A stretch of DNA of 64,000 nucleotides, taken from Pampus argenteus. Taxonomy: Eukaryota > Chordata > Actinopteri > Scombriformes > Stromateidae. The DNA lies in the NCBI GenBank assembly GCA_036937835.1, contig CM072863.1, positions 8,128,001-8,192,000 on the forward strand. Reading direction: 5' to 3'. Position 1 is the first letter of the stretch. Every line of letters begins with the position of its first letter. Below, piece after piece: positions 38,341 to 51,905 of this stretch. The notes below the pieces were generated by a model that made no database searches, was not told where the DNA came from, and saw only the letters and a list, made by a program, of their open reading frames with translations. The translations under genes were made by a program, and so were the position numbers.

Positions 38341-39125
38341 GGAGTGAATAATGCTGATGTTGAATGATCATTTGTGTTGATATCTGACAACATTATAAAC
38401 AGCTTTAATGTGCAAGTGAATCAGTGTAGGAATGATGCATACAACAAGAAATTCAAGTTGTTTTAAAGATGGTGCTGAAAAGAAAGTTGTGTTTGGGAAT
38501 CATCTTAGAGAATGAGTTTAGTTGACATTTGGCTTTTGTTTCCTAAAACTGTGATGATTAGAGATATGTTAGAATTTAAAACCTAAAGGCAGAGATTTGG
38601 AAAATTAAATGTAACCAAATTGGATGAATATAAACTACACTGAAAATAGCACTGCTAAGAATTAATGAAACCTTTAAAAAAAAGACAACCTTCTCCTTCT
38701 GCTCCTGTGAACCATTTAAAACACTACAACAGTTCACATAAAAATCCAATAAAAATAGCACTGAGTTTAAAAGAGCTTAAAATGTTAAGAATAAGCAATA
38801 CAGTTTATATTTTTCCATTCTAATAGCTGAAATAATATTGTCACAAGAGCACGTCATTAAACAGTATCCATTGCACAGCATCAGCACAGGTTAAGAATTG
38901 TTTTACAGAGATTTGATACGTGTAAACAAATGTATAAATCAGGGAATGAAACGACATTTAGTCATTCAACATTTTAAAACTCTGAGTCCTATCTTCAAAC
39001 TACAGTAGGAGATCGTGCTGGAAAATCAGTAATTGTAGGGGAAGAGAAGCTGACACAAATAGAAACTGCTGCTAGATTAAAAAAAAGTAATAGCTTATTT
39101 TCAAATACAGACTCTAAAAGAAAAT

Positions 39126-42100
39126 TCAAAACAGCCCTTTCTCTTTCTTCAGTTTCAGCTTCTTCCACTGCGGAAGGCTCGCAAAGTCATCTTTGGTGAT
39201 CCCAAATATGTTGCTGAAGTCGGAGTCGGAGAGGTATTTCTGGAAGTGAAAACAAATGACTAACAATGCAGCTTCTTTCTTGAGGTAGTTAAGTACAACT
39301 ATGCACTGCAAAGTCAAAATATTGGTACTATGAGGCAGCGGAGCATCATAATTATATCTTACAAGATGGTACACAAAATTGTGAGTTGTTAACAATAAAT
39401 GTATAGAAAACAAATCAGGGAGTAACTGCAAATCCCAGACTATATGATAGATAATTATACTGACTTTAGGACTTGAAATAAAATAAACACTTTCTTTTAA
39501 TGTGGGGGTATGTTTCGCTCTATAAACAGGCACACACACACACACACACACACATACACACTACCTCTTTCTGGGTTGGGTCAACCTCTTGAGGCAGCTC
39601 ATTGGCAAACTTGTTGACCAAAGCATCTGGTGGAAAAGGCTGAAAGTTTTTCTCGCTTTCAACAGTGTCCTGCTCCTGTTAGAAAGTCACATTAAAGGAA
39701 TAGAAATGCTTAGTCAGTATATCATCATTAATCTACCGATTGTCCCTTTTTTATACCTGACCCCAAGTCCTGAATAGACAATGAAATAACCTCTTGAACA
39801 TGAAGACAAAGAAGAACGTGTAAGATTTTTATCTTGAACATCAATGGCAACATGAATCAGACTTACATGTGTAACAATAACTGGCGATGTTACGTCTCCC
39901 AACTCCTTCTTCAACTCTTCATAGCTCTTTCCTTCCTAAAAGAATTAACTCAACATATTTTATTTTACTCATTAATGTACACGTTGAAGCTCTATTTCAG
40001 TTCAAAACACTCACACTCCATTTGGAGGGGTCCCAGGCTGTGAACCACCCAGTGAAGGTGGGCGGTTCGAATCCTTGCCTGATCAGGATGATGGGGGTGT
40101 CTGGATCCCTGTCTCCCGGGTGTGTGCGCAGGTACTCTCGGCTCGTGACCAATGCTTCTTTGCGCTCTGTCGCATTGGCCAGTTTACCAATCCAGAGAAA
40201 CACCTGAGACCAACAATAAGAGATTAGGAGAAGAAATGTTTAATATTTTCAAATATATAGTTCAATTTCTTTTCTAAACCTGTATTAATTGATTATTTGG
40301 GCCACTTGGGGGCAGTGCAACAAGCTGTTTCACCTATAAAGCTGATATGGAAAACTTGACACAAAATAATCAACTATTTACTAATACAGCAGACATGGAG
40401 CAACATAGTCTTGTTTCTGGCCACCTGACAAATGTAAATCTAATACTTATTCTCTTTTTACCTCTGTTTGTGGTCAGCTTTTTTGCTGAAAATAACTGCC
40501 TGCGGCCAAAATGACACTACAGGAGCCCTGAGAATATACCATAATAAATAATATAAATATTCCTCGACAGCTCATACCTGGTCCCATGTGTCCAGCAGCA
40601 TGACATCATCCTCACAGAGGTCATCCTGCGTGAACTGAGTCATCTCGGTCACAATGAAACGTCCCGTCTTATTGGAGCATTCAAACAGGCGTGGCTCCTG
40701 GTCTAAATCCATCTGCTGTAATCTGTGGACATCACATACACACACAACTTCTAAAACAGTGGAGAGCAACACGTTTTCCAGTGCTGTTAATAGTATTTGT
40801 AACATCATCATTACCTCTTGCCGCTTGCATAGGGAGCTTTCCCTCCGAGTAACTCCCAGAATTCAACGGACTCCTGACCTTCTGCCACAATCTCCTCAGA
40901 GCCTCTCTCTAAATTTTGGCCAATCACAGAGCTGACCTCCTTTGCCATGGCTCTTTCATCTCCACTTGAGCCCTGGTAACAATAAGTCAATTATCACATT
41001 TTAATTTGTTCATTATTAGTATCTGTGATACTATTGATTTGAAAAAAGTAATTATTTGCACAGCATACAAGGTGTTGGCAGGACCAGGCCTGTCTTATAT
41101 GATATACAGTAATATACAATATGGACAAAAGTATGTGGACACCAAAACATCACAACCAAATGTGTTTGTTGGTCATTTCATTTCAAAACCATGGGCCTTG
41201 ATATACTGCTGAAACAAGAAACAAACAAGAAAGACCATTCAATCAGGCATGCTGCATTCTGAATCCTCTGTTTGACAGTTTAACAGTGCATGCTGGTAAT
41301 CCAACCAGCAGCAAGTTGAAGTAGATGACCAGTCATGAGATGACCAGTGCTTACATACTTTTGGCCATGTGATGTATTTCTGTTTTTTTAACCTCTATGT
41401 AACCACAGATACACAGATGTGAACATACACATAAAACACATAAAGTAAAAACCACTATGATAACGTTTCATGTTGTATTGCATCATTTCGCCATACTCCC
41501 TACCTTTCCACACCAAAGATAAAGTCCAGATTGACTCTTGAGTAAAAACACATCATTGGAGTTCAGAGAGGTGGCCAAAGCTGGAACCTCAATGGCTTTT
41601 GTGTTCAATGAGTCAAACCCGTGGACCTGGAACAATCTTATCGGTGGCTCTGGGTCGGAAGACCCTTTTCTAGATGTTCCCCCCTAACAGAAACAAAGGG
41701 AAATATTCCATACTGTTATACAATACTGAATATACCTGTCTAAAATAACACTCAAGCAAAGCATATCCTCTTGTTAATGACCCTGTGAAAAATTTGAATA
41801 AGCATGAAATGATTATAAACGCTGATAACAATCATACCTCAAAGATGACCATTTTACCCTTGAACATGGCCATGAAGTGTTTTGGTTCTTTGCCCATGGT
41901 GATTCTCACTTGAACTGGCGCATTACCATACTTCTGATCCAAAGTTACCGCTTGAAATGCTGAAGCTGCCAGTTCATCCTGTGTTGCATGGCGCCCCTAA
42001 AATGATAAGTGGTAAAATTACATTTAATCATATACTGTAATACAGTGAAAAAGATAAATAAATGTAATATTTTAGTGGAGAATCCTAAAATATAATAATA

Positions 42101-45100
42101 ATTATTATGTAGTACACTGGGTATTAGATCCTCACCTGCCATATATAGAGCAGGTAACTCTTCTTGTTGTTGACCAAGTAGGTGTAGAGGATCAGATAGC
42201 AGTCTCCTCCATAGAAGTAACCATACCATTGAGGGTCCACAGGGACAAGCTCTAAATTTTCAATTCTCCACACCTGGGTACATCATAGCATGTAATCATG
42301 TATAATTTGAAACATTATTTATTTAGTCCCTGGTAATGAGCATGTGATCACACAGAAAACCTGTGTTTGTTATCCTCAATTGTGCCAATAAGCTCAGCTG
42401 CACAGTCTGACTGACATTACCACACTACTATGCTACTAATATGACAAAAATTCAGATTACATTTTACGTTATAGTTACCTCCACTTGACCTGAGCCATTG
42501 TCCACCATTCGCTCCTGTGCAGCAACCTCTGGCATCACGTGCATCAGGCTAGCATCAAATTTCTCTTGTGCGATATGAGCTAAAGTAGAATATGGTAATA
42601 AAATAATAAATCATAGAGCTTTTATTAGAAGGAAAGGTAATTCTTCTCTGTTACTTGACCCGTGTTTTTGCAAATCACCAAACAAAGACACGTACCCACT
42701 TTCCCCTTTGTGTGAGCTTTACCCAGACCTTGAGTCTGGCCCTTTACAGTCCACTTCTGGAACAGCTGCTTGAAGAGAGCCGACTCTGCCCCGTCATTCA
42801 CTGTCTCCACATTGGTAGTGATGGGGTAGTTTTTTGCTTTGATGAACTCCTATAACACTCAGATAAATCATAAGAAATAAACTTACTATGCAAGACCAAT
42901 AAAACGCAACATATACGCAAATGTCTGATGCAGTGTCACTCACCAAAGCTCTGGACATGGCGGCCTGTCTCTCAGCTTTGTTTGCTTTCTTCCCCTTCCA
43001 TACAAAGACTTTTGTCCCTCCCTGGTCCAGGAAGTAGCAGTCCTAAACACATTAGGATACAACAAGTCATTTCCTTTAAAGACAATATTTGATCTTAGCG
43101 ATGCCACAGATTTAAAATGTCTAGCTGTAAAAGAATGATGAAATAATATACTGTCTACAACTCACATCATGGTTGAGGACATCCTGAACCAGTGGTCTGG
43201 TAGCAACTTCTGTGACCTTCATCTGACCATCAGCATCTGACACACTGAAATGAGGGCACAAACGCATTTGCAGAAACAAACCTTTTACCTGAACATGGAT
43301 GAATCCTCACCCACTGACTGCATTGACACATATGACAATATAGGTTTGAGAGCAGCTTACTGGTAAAGTGTGACTTTTCCCTTTCGTTCCTGGTCAACGG
43401 TTTCATCGGGAGGTCCATCCGTCAGATTGGAGGTTCTTTGTCCGAGAACACCGGTCAGGATCTCCATGTTCTGAGGAAAGTTGCTCTCTGCGTTGCCCTC
43501 GATCACTTTGATCTCTGCCCGACCTCCTCTCTCTCTGTCTCGGATGTCTTTGGCCAACAACATAGCCTGAAAATCAGAGGTACATCACAGAACAACAGCA
43601 AAATTCATAAATTTCAGACCCCAATTTGAAGGCAATGCAACACAAATTTTAAAATGTATTTTAATAGTGGAATGTAAATAATATTTAGTGCACCCTGATT
43701 CACAATTTGAGCCACAAATCGAAACCAGTGTTTCTATTCAAAAAGTTGATTTGTTAGAAAATGCATTATAATAATAGGACATGCAACTGTGATGAATATG
43801 AATGCTAAACAATGAATAATATGCCTGAATTAAATGCTGACAAGGAGCTATAAAAGGAGATGAAGAGTATCCATGCTCATTGCTAGTTGTGGAAGAATAA
43901 CGAACCATTCAGTCTTCCTTTTGCAGGAAGAAGGAAATCAGCTTCAACACTCCACTTTCACAACTTATCATAAAGGTTTAATGAAAATATTCAGACCTGA
44001 TGATGCGGTGAAATAGTAAACAATGTGAAGTTTGTGTTATGTTATTTTTCTGCACTGGCAAATAAAGTTGCACATTTATTCATAATTACTACATACACTG
44101 TAGTATTATTATTATATAAGAAAAGCAGTTGTGAATGAAATAATCCCTCACAGATGAGATATGATACAAAGACGAGCAAGCTGTGCTCATGTTTCTTCTA
44201 GTTTTCTATCCTTACTTTAAGCATTTCCTGTTTGTTACACTTCGGTCCGTTCCACTGAACGATGGTCTTGCCAATGTCCAACAAAAACACATCTCCAAGG
44301 TTGAAGCTCTTCCAGCTCATCTCCACCTGCAACAAATTAAAACATAAAGCCCTCTTTCTACTTGACTTCCTCTATCCCATAATGTTGCATAACCACTGTG
44401 AAGCACGGCATCACCTCTTTAGCCACCACTCTTTTCTTCCCTTTGACATGAAGCAGTCTCTTCACGTCATAGGTGTTGGTTTCAATGTGCCTCATGCCAG
44501 ATGCAACACCACCTTTCTTAAAGCTAAACAAGACAAGGGATGGATGATGAGGATCTTTTACTGACTATAAATTATGAGCTACAGTAGCGACACTTTTCAC
44601 TCACATTACTCCTTGTTTGAAGTAGCCCCTGAAGGCATCAGACTCGTGGCCCTGAACCTCACGGTGTTGGACCGGAGAGGTGCCCAAAAATTCATCAAGA
44701 TGTATGGTGTAAACAGCAGCTGCACCCTGTTCATCCTGGGTGGACTGTGAGCCGATCCAATAATGGATATCATAACACAAAGAAGTATTCAGCTTCCGTG
44801 TCTGAAGAGATACAGAAGTGAGGAAACAGTGTAAATAAGATGAGCATGCTATCCTGTATATTAAAAGAATGAAGATAATAGCTTTGAATTTAAAAGAACT
44901 GGGCTTAAATATACAAACAAGCAGACTCTGCGCCCAAAACCACAATGATTCATCAGTGACCTCCACAAACTTACAGAGAGAAGTACGTAGCAGTCACCCT
45001 CATAAAAGTTTCCATAAGATTTCTCAGGGACTTGTACCAGCTCCATTTTCTATTGCACAAGGAGAAGAAGTCGTCCATTCCACTTTTATGTCCACCAACA

Positions 45101-45296
45101 GCACAGAGCTAATTATTTAGTATTACAGTATGTCTCAATCTCATCTTTTTTTTTTGTTCATCACTGCTGATCAACAAGCATTGCACAATTTTTTTTGTTA
45201 AAGTTAAACTGTAAAAATTCAAATGAATCAAATTACCTCGACTCTCCAGATGATAATCCCCGGTTTTTGGGTTACTGCTCTAAATGTGTACTCCAT
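39126..45296 (-). CDS. avil: Advillin (villin/gelsolin family actin-binding protein), 19 coding exons, 817 aa
   Basis: Calcium-regulated actin bundling, capping and severing protein. Minus-strand coding exons: 45237-45296, 44975-45049, 44605-44801, 44415-44523, 44216-44326, 43361-43566, 43166-43244, 42944-43042, 42696-42849, 42479-42579, 42136-42273, 41838-41996, 41504-41683, 40815-40972, 40578-40722, 40015-40203, 39867-39935, 39565-39675 and 39126-39239. All junctions are GT-AG and phases close without a frameshift. Six gelsolin repeats span residues 1-720 (FYEGDCYVLL and FYGGDCYLILYTY are repeat signatures), and a villin headpiece ends in KKEKGLF, the F-actin contact. The length is close to human AVIL (819). 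SRKGSSDPEPPIRLFQVHG and IFGITKDDF fit advillin better than villin-1, and synteny with cdk2/gdf11 agrees. The frame stays open upstream of the chosen ATG to the splice acceptor at 45348, so a 5' UTR exon lies further up. Confidence 0.93.
39531..39554. repeat. (CA)12 microsatellite in avil intron
   Basis: CA run lying 10 bases from the donor site of the penultimate avil coding exon (39565-39675). On the gene strand it reads as GT repeats. Confidence 0.9.
40290..40540 (+). repeat. Dispersed repeat, copy 2 (CTCF-like core)
   Basis: It contains CCACTTGGGGGCAGTG (40302-40317), very close to the vertebrate CTCF core. Then come a GACATGG segment, TTTCTGGCCACCTGACAAATGTAA, a TTATTCTCTTTTTACCTCTG segment and a GCTGAAAATAACTGCCTGC segment. 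The same words in the same order occur at 16940-17250. It lies in an avil intron. Shared ancestry is inferred by eye. Confidence 0.45.
41117..41377. mobile_element. Tc1/mariner-like MITE in avil intron
   Basis: A left terminus ATGGACAAAAGTATGTGGACAC and an inverted right terminus (reverse complement ATGGCCAAAAGTATGTAAGCAC) flank about 260 bases with no coding capacity. 'ATGGACAAAAGTATTGGGACAC' termini are common in short non-autonomous elements of fish. The arms match at about 18 of 22 positions. It is bounded by TA-rich sequence, consistent with TA target duplication. Confidence 0.65.
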
Positions 45297-46472
45297 GTTG
45301 CTCAGATACACTTTCAGTGGCACTTTTGTTGCTTGGTTATTTTTTCTCCTGGAAAAAAACAAGCATTTTTTTTGTGTGCATTGAATACAATATCATCATG
45401 GTAAGAAATGCACAAAATATTGCACAAATGTAGACATTTTCATCTTTAGTCTTGATAAACTGCACAAAATGAGACTAATGAATTACAGAACATAACATAC
45501 CTGGTATGTTTGGTTATAGAGGTCCTTATAAGCTTATATGATCTTCCAACAGCTGATTTTCGATCTGATGACAAAAGGCCCTCGATGCTCTACCCCCCCA
45601 CTGTTCCTAAAATATTTGCCTGTGTTTGCATGTTTCAGGACCTTTCACAGTGTTCTGCCCAATCACTGAGGAAGACACAAAATCCTGTAAGCAAATATGT
45701 TGAAAAAAAGGATTGACTCATATTCAAATGATTACTCACTTATACACACTGATCATCATCCGTTCATTTTCCTGGTTACTCAACCCTTTACCTCCGCATT
45801 CACACCATATATGGCTATTGATAGATACACTATACATATATCTCACTGTAATATTGTAACACAGAAACTGTAGAAACTGGTAAATAGTATGATTATTATT
45901 ATAAATACATTTACAGTAGTAGTCTTAATAGACGGAGCAGTAACAGTATTTTTAGTATTATTATATACAAAGTGAATATAAATAAGATGACCAAGCTAAC
46001 AATGTCTGTGAGTTATTTATTTTTTTATTTTATGTATAAATACTGGATGTTTCGGCTATTTCCTCAATTTTTCTAATGACAGAAAAAGAAAAACATAAAT
46101 AAAAAATTTGAATATTCAAATCAGCACATCTTTATACAAACAAACCTTAACTGATGACGGCACAAAGTGGGATAAAAGACAGCTGTAAACATGTTCCAGG
46201 ATTTAGAATGACCATACAATAAAATTAAAAAAAACGTACAATAGACCTTTAGTTGTGTAGCGTTAAACAGCATCAGAAGTGTATGGGATATGTAATAGCC
46301 TGAGAGCACACATGGCAGAATATTACAAATTAGCTACTACCCTGTACAATAGAGTACTGTTGGCAGGAGGAAATGACTTTCTCAGAGGCAAACAAGCCAC
46401 TTCATGAACACTGCAGTGTCATTAAAGGAGACGTCCACATTCGCTGCTCTGTTTCCAGTGAAACCACACACA

Positions 46473-46506
<34 letters not shown>

Positions 46507-47865
46507 GGCTACTGCACACTGGATGTGTGAGATCTCAGGTTGGTAAAGGGATTTGTATCAGTGACTTTTGATACACAGAGAAGCTGTAAAATGAGCCTTT
46601 TTTTTTTTTGTAAATGCCATGATGAATTGTGTTGTCATGGTGTCAGTGTCTTTACTTGAACTTTCACTTGGTAAATCCTTTCATTTTAATGGTCTTTGGT
46701 TATATTTTTTCATACATCAGAGATCAGAAAGGAACCAACAAAGTACAGAAACTCTATTATGCTTTGAGGTTCCTTGTTTTCATTTCATCCGCGAGTGGTA
46801 TTACGAGGATAAACTCTACCATACTGTTTGTTATGAGGGGATCAATGGACTGTGCATTGGCAGACATACTGAAAATATGAAAAATCCAAAGTAATTCCAT
46901 CATAGTTTGTACAGAATCAAAACAATACAGATTTGTTTAATTTGCAAAATGCATTTACAAATTTAGAAGCACATGCTGAAACTTTTTTTTTTACATTTAA
47001 ATAAAAACATACGAGAGAGAATGAATGACAGTAAGCAGCTGTAAACCGTCTCAGTCTCGTAGAATGTAAAAGCTGCTTATTTCCACAACGTTGTGTCTCT
47101 ACTGGAAAAATTATGTAATGCTGTTAAAAGACAATATTAAATGAAAGGGACACCTGTACACCCGTAAAGGTGATGTGAGTGCTCTTCTTGGCTTTCTGAT
47201 TTTTTTGCAAGGTGGTTGTAATTACAGGGGAGACCAGAAAGAGTTTAACACTATTTACTGTTTCCCCAATAATTCACTATTCATCAAACCAACTACAGCT
47301 GGAAAACATGGCGGGACACACCTAGAACATATGAATCCAGCATAAATATGAGCTTTTTCTGCAACTTTGTCTATTATGTATGTATGGATTTATGAAAATA
47401 GAGTATTTTATCTTAAAACATATCTGCAGGAGGTATTTAACTGGAGACTTTAAAATAATGCTCATTTTCTTTTCAGATTAAAATCTGCTGTCCTTAGCTT
47501 CCTCATTTATACAGGACTACAGAGCCTCACTGACTCCTGTCCTCCGTTTTTGTTTCCTGTTTTAATGATTATCTTTTTTTTTTTGTTAAATAGTTCCTAT
47601 CCCTTAAAGCATTTATCTTCATTTTTTAAACATCAGACTACATTTATTTGTTCTTGTTTCTGTCAACCAGGTAAAAGCTGAAGCGAGACTGGTTCATGTC
47701 TCTGGGACTTTGTGCTTTCATCTCCACCAGATGTTCGTGGCTCCTCCCAAAAGAGCTCAGTGAAAAATTCCAGCCCACCTCTGGGAATCTGCTGGCTCCT
47801 CCGCACACTCTCACTGAACTCCAGTCAAAGTTTTACAGGAACTGAGGAGTCTGAGCTGACACAAA
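45297..47865. other. Divergent intergenic region between avil and olfml3
   Basis: The two genes are transcribed away from each other, so both promoters lie here. The avil first coding exon appears to begin at an acceptor at 45348, so a non-coding first exon must lie within about 45.4-47 kb; I cannot place it. The olfml3 side (47690-47865) is less AT-rich, with GCTCCTCCC GC-box-like motifs and no TATA box. A long CA tract lies at 46465-46506. Confidence 0.5.
46465..46506. repeat. CA microsatellite between avil and olfml3
   Basis: CA repeats of 42 bases with one TA interruption. Confidence 0.9.
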
Positions 47866-50536
47866 ATGAGAGGACTCGTTGTCTTGGTTACTTTGGTCTG
47901 CTTTGCCAGTGCTCAGCACCAAGCACTGATTGACTACTTGGAGCGGAGGCTGCTTGCTATAGAGGTAAGACTCACTTTACCTCCCTGTCGAGCCCTGGGC
48001 TCCAGAGTCCCTCTGAAAGGAAACTTTCAGGGACAGGGCACAAGCAATGGAACGCAGATGTGGGTAAATCCGGGGGGAAAATGCAGCTCTCACAAATGTA
48101 TAAGGATCATTAGTGAGTATTACTGAGGCAGAAATGCAGTTTAAACATTTCATCAGTCTGTGAAGCTCATTTGTTAAAGACTGACTTTTCTATCTTGGTG
48201 TCACAAAATTACCATTTACCACGAGGAGATCAAGTAGAAGTCAGAGTGCCAGGTTAAACATCTCTCAGAGAATTTCCAGCCTGTGTGGAAACATATTTGG
48301 AAATTTGTGTGATGTCACTTAAGTTAAGGAACAGACCACCGCTAAATTACCGGTAATAGCTTGCCATGTGGATCTTGCCATTCACTTATTCTATTTTAAT
48401 AGTGAGGTTTTGTTTGTATCAAAAGCCTTTTTTTTTTTTTATAACACATGATCTACTCTCTTTAATACCAGCTCTATAATCCTTTTAACAGTAACACTAT
48501 CGACATTCATCAGCCTCTGCGTTGCTGTGAAAAACACTGTCAGACTTCACTGATCACCTGTAGAGAGAGTTGTTTTTTTTTTTATTTCTCTCCTCCGCAG
48601 GGAGGTCAGAGGTCAGGGTTTGCATCAGAGCAGCACCCGAAGTGGGTGAGCTGGTAGTGATTTTCTGAGGGACATTTGAGTAGGGTGGATACGTGCCATG
48701 TGTGAGCTGAACCTGGTTGTTTAAAAGATGATTATTATTATTATTATGCCCTTCTGTTCCAGTGTATTTACTGAACCTGAAAATAGCATAAAATGATGGC
48801 CTTTTCAGTGAATTCAGTGTTTTTCAGAAATGCTTTTACATACCACATTGTTCACATTATTAGAATACAAAGAAGTGTAAAAATTCAGATATAATTAATC
48901 TTTGCCACCTTCTTTAAAAAAAACAGGACCGTATTTCTCTGTGGCATGAGCAGACCACTCGCTACGCCTCAGAGCTACGGGAGCTGAAGCAACAGATGGT
49001 TTCCCAGCTGGAGAACCTGGACAAAGAGAAAGAGACACTGCAAATGAATGTGGACAGTGTGGGGACTCGGGTGGACCGGGTTGAGCGTGAACTAGACTAC
49101 TTGGAGACCCAGAACGGTGCTCAGCCATGTGTGGACGTGGACGACAGGCTGATAGAGCAACAGGTGACTCAGGTGAAGGACAAGCAGAAAGCCAAATATT
49201 CAAAACTCTCAGGTGAGATACGGTAACTAACGACAAACCTGTTTACCAGAATGTACTGTGTGATGTTTTCAGACACCAACTCAGCCACCTCTTAAAACAA
49301 TGCTGCTTGAGTCCATGATTTGTTCATACAGAATACATCTAATCTACTACTAGCACTTTACATACAGTAAATTTTATGTTGTAACAATGAATATTTGTTT
49401 AAGTTACAGGTGGATTACAAAAGTAAAATGGAAATAAAGTGGAGAAGCTAATGAATAAAGCTGCTTACATAGTAAATGCGTTGATGATGTGGCTGTTATG
49501 CCATTAACTTTGAACAGATGTCTTTATTAGATCACATTCTGCTCCACCATCATCAAAACTCTAAATCAGGCACAGACTTGGAGAGTAACTATTACAAAGG
49601 AGCATGAAGGCTGATATTGGCCAAATGCTAAGACACTTCATGTTGGTTTTCCAACAAATACTGTCCGTCTGGGGTCAAAAACACATCATACAATCTGTCA
49701 GTAAACATGTCACAAAGCCGTAGATGCAAAGCTTGTCACTTTTATTTTCAGACTGCAGAGACATGATCTCCAGCATAAAAGCCATGAAGATCATAAAGCG
49801 AGCTGGAGGGCCAAAGGGCATGTGGACCAAAGACACCAGCAGGACCACTGGGAATGTCTACATTTTTAACGGCACAGATGAAGACACCATCCATGAGTTT
49901 GCCTCTTTGCAAGACTTGAGCCGCTCGCTGGGCATGTCCCTGTCGAAGGAGCTGAAGCTGCCGTCCGCCTGGAAAGGAACAGGGCATGTTGTCTACAACA
50001 ATCACGTGTATTACATCAGTCAGGTTGAAGAGGTGATGGTGGTCAAATACGACATGAAAAACAACGTTGTGGTAGACAGCGCAGTGTTCCCAGTGCAGGA
50101 TTACGTCCCAGTGTTCGGACTGACCCCTGAAACAATGATGGACTTAGCTGTGGATGAGGAAGGCCTGTGGGCCATTTATGCCACGCGGCAGAATGAGAGG
50201 CACATCTCTCTGGCTAAAATGGATGCCAGCTCGCTGGACATCGAGCAGATGTGGGACACAAACTGTCCGAAAGAGAACGCGGAGGCGGCCTTCGTCATCT
50301 GTGGCACACTGTATGTGCTGTACAACACCAAGCAGCCCGGTCGTTCACGTATCCAGTGCGTGTTCGACGTCAACGACATGGTGACCAATGAAGACGCACC
50401 ACTGATTTACTTTCCAAAACGTTACGGAGCTCACTCCAGTCTGAAGTACAACCCACAGGAGCGGCTGCTGTACGCCTGGGATGACGGCTACCAGATTCTG
50501 TACAAGCTTGTCATGAAAAAGAAACTAGAGGTTTGA
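47866..50536 (+). CDS. olfml3: Olfactomedin-like protein 3, 3 exons, 389 aa
   Basis: Secreted glycoprotein of the extracellular matrix; in vertebrates it binds BMP/chordin and affects dorsoventral patterning and vessel pericytes. Coding exons 47866-47964, 48927-49212 and 49752-50536, phases 0 and 1, GT-AG. Residues 1-16 form a signal peptide (ends ASA-Q). Residues about 18-115 are an amphipathic coiled coil (YLERRLLAIEDR, then VDRVERELDYLETQN). The olfactomedin domain runs from C130 to the end and carries the paired cysteine C300 in TNCPKENAEAAFVICG and the terminal AWDDGYQILYKL. Order, domain layout and length fit human OLFML3 (406 residues). Teleosts may have two copies (a and b); I cannot tell which this is. 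An N-glycosylation sequon is at N168. Confidence 0.94.
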
Positions 50537-51905
50537 TCTGAGTTTAGGTGTTAAATCAGTTATAAGTTGCCATTGTTTCTTTTAATTTTTTTTTAATGCT
50601 GCAAATACAGGAAAATCCTAATTTTAAAACGATAATAATCCACACGAATCCTTCACTTCACTGGAGACTTTCTGCCTCACAGGAGAAAGGCTGAAAACGC
50701 GACGGAGCTGTGGATGATATAAGTACGTGTAACCTTTAACCTAGTGCTGTTTTTTTTCAGGAATGCATAATTTAGTGTTGTCACAGACAAACCTTTTCAC
50801 ATCATTTTTACTTATCGTACACAAGTATAAATAATAACTTCAATAGTGGCTACACTCCATTCATGTAATCCAGAACCCTAAAAGGAACAGAGCCATAATT
50901 AATGTTATTAGTAACACTTGGTGCTATTTCTGATATGATAAGTCAGAATGTCTGCTGTGGAATAGAGGCTATTAATATGTGTAATATTTTTTATTTTTAT
51001 TTAAACTAATCAGCTGTCAAAACATAAGCAGCTGTTTGGTCTGGTTAGTAGTTGCATAGTTGATCATTAGAGCTTATAAAAGGCAGCTTTAAGGCTGGAA
51101 ATCCTTACACTAGTTCAACTGGAGTAAGAGCTTTTATTCGTTATAGGTGTGTTACTTTGTAGGAACTCAGTTAACTCCGTTATAATTAAATAGTCTGCAT
51201 ATTTAACATGTATTAATTTAGAGGCAATGCTTAGTTCATAAGGCAGCATAATAGTTATATATATATATAGTTATATATATATAATAGTTTTCTTCAGTTA
51301 TTCTTCAGATTTCTCTCTATCAAAAGGACCCAGTGTTATCTCCTATGATGCAAATGACAGTAGTGTGCAAGCTCATATCTGCAGTAAATATAAATGGGAT
51401 ATTTTCAATGATAAGCAAGCAGGCTAGCACTGTTATCTATGTCCTATCCAGCACTTCAGTGGTTCAAAGTCAAGCACATACAGTATGTAATGCTGTTATG
51501 TATAGATGTGTTTTTTTTTACTGAACAATATCACCAAAATTAACAAAAAGCACCACTATTTTATTGATGTGTTTCATATAATGCAAGTGTTTTAATAATT
51601 TAAGTCTGAAACAACATTTGTACTTTCTGCTTGTATTGTGCACATTTTCTTTCATTTACGAATTAAATGACCTTTTCACCTGTTAACATGGAGTCTGTCT
51701 TTTTCTATGAACAGTACGGATACAGAGTAGAAAAATCTCATTTCCGCCACCTAGAGGAAGTATGAAAAAAAGACATTGTGGCAGAGAGTAGGAACCTCTT
51801 TCTCTGTGTAGCTGCAGCCCTTTTCCTTATTTCACCCTTAATTGTTTGCTGTTGGACTTCTTTATTGTCTGACTAATCAAAATAAAATGATGGATTGCTT
51901 TTAAT
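50537..51905 (+). other. olfml3: Probable olfml3 3' UTR and downstream sequence
   Basis: AT-rich non-coding sequence with two polyadenylation signal candidates: ATTAAA at 51662-51667 and AATAAA at 51881-51886. A TA-repeat cluster lies at about 51255-51285. No supported exon is present. Confidence 0.4.

Noticed and set aside
40064..40074. GGTTCGAATCC, a perfect tRNA T-loop/B-box word
   Set aside because: It lies within avil coding exon 40015-40203, where the minus strand reads RQGFEPPTFTG. No cloverleaf or A-box pairs with it.
39126..45296. Villin-1 (vil1) identity for the gelsolin-family gene
   Set aside because: The repeat-4/5 linker and headpiece resemble advillin more, and the neighbours match the human AVIL region. 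Villin-1 cannot be wholly excluded without a tree.
48895..49236. 113-codon minus-strand open frame
   Set aside because: Antisense shadow of olfml3 exon 2.
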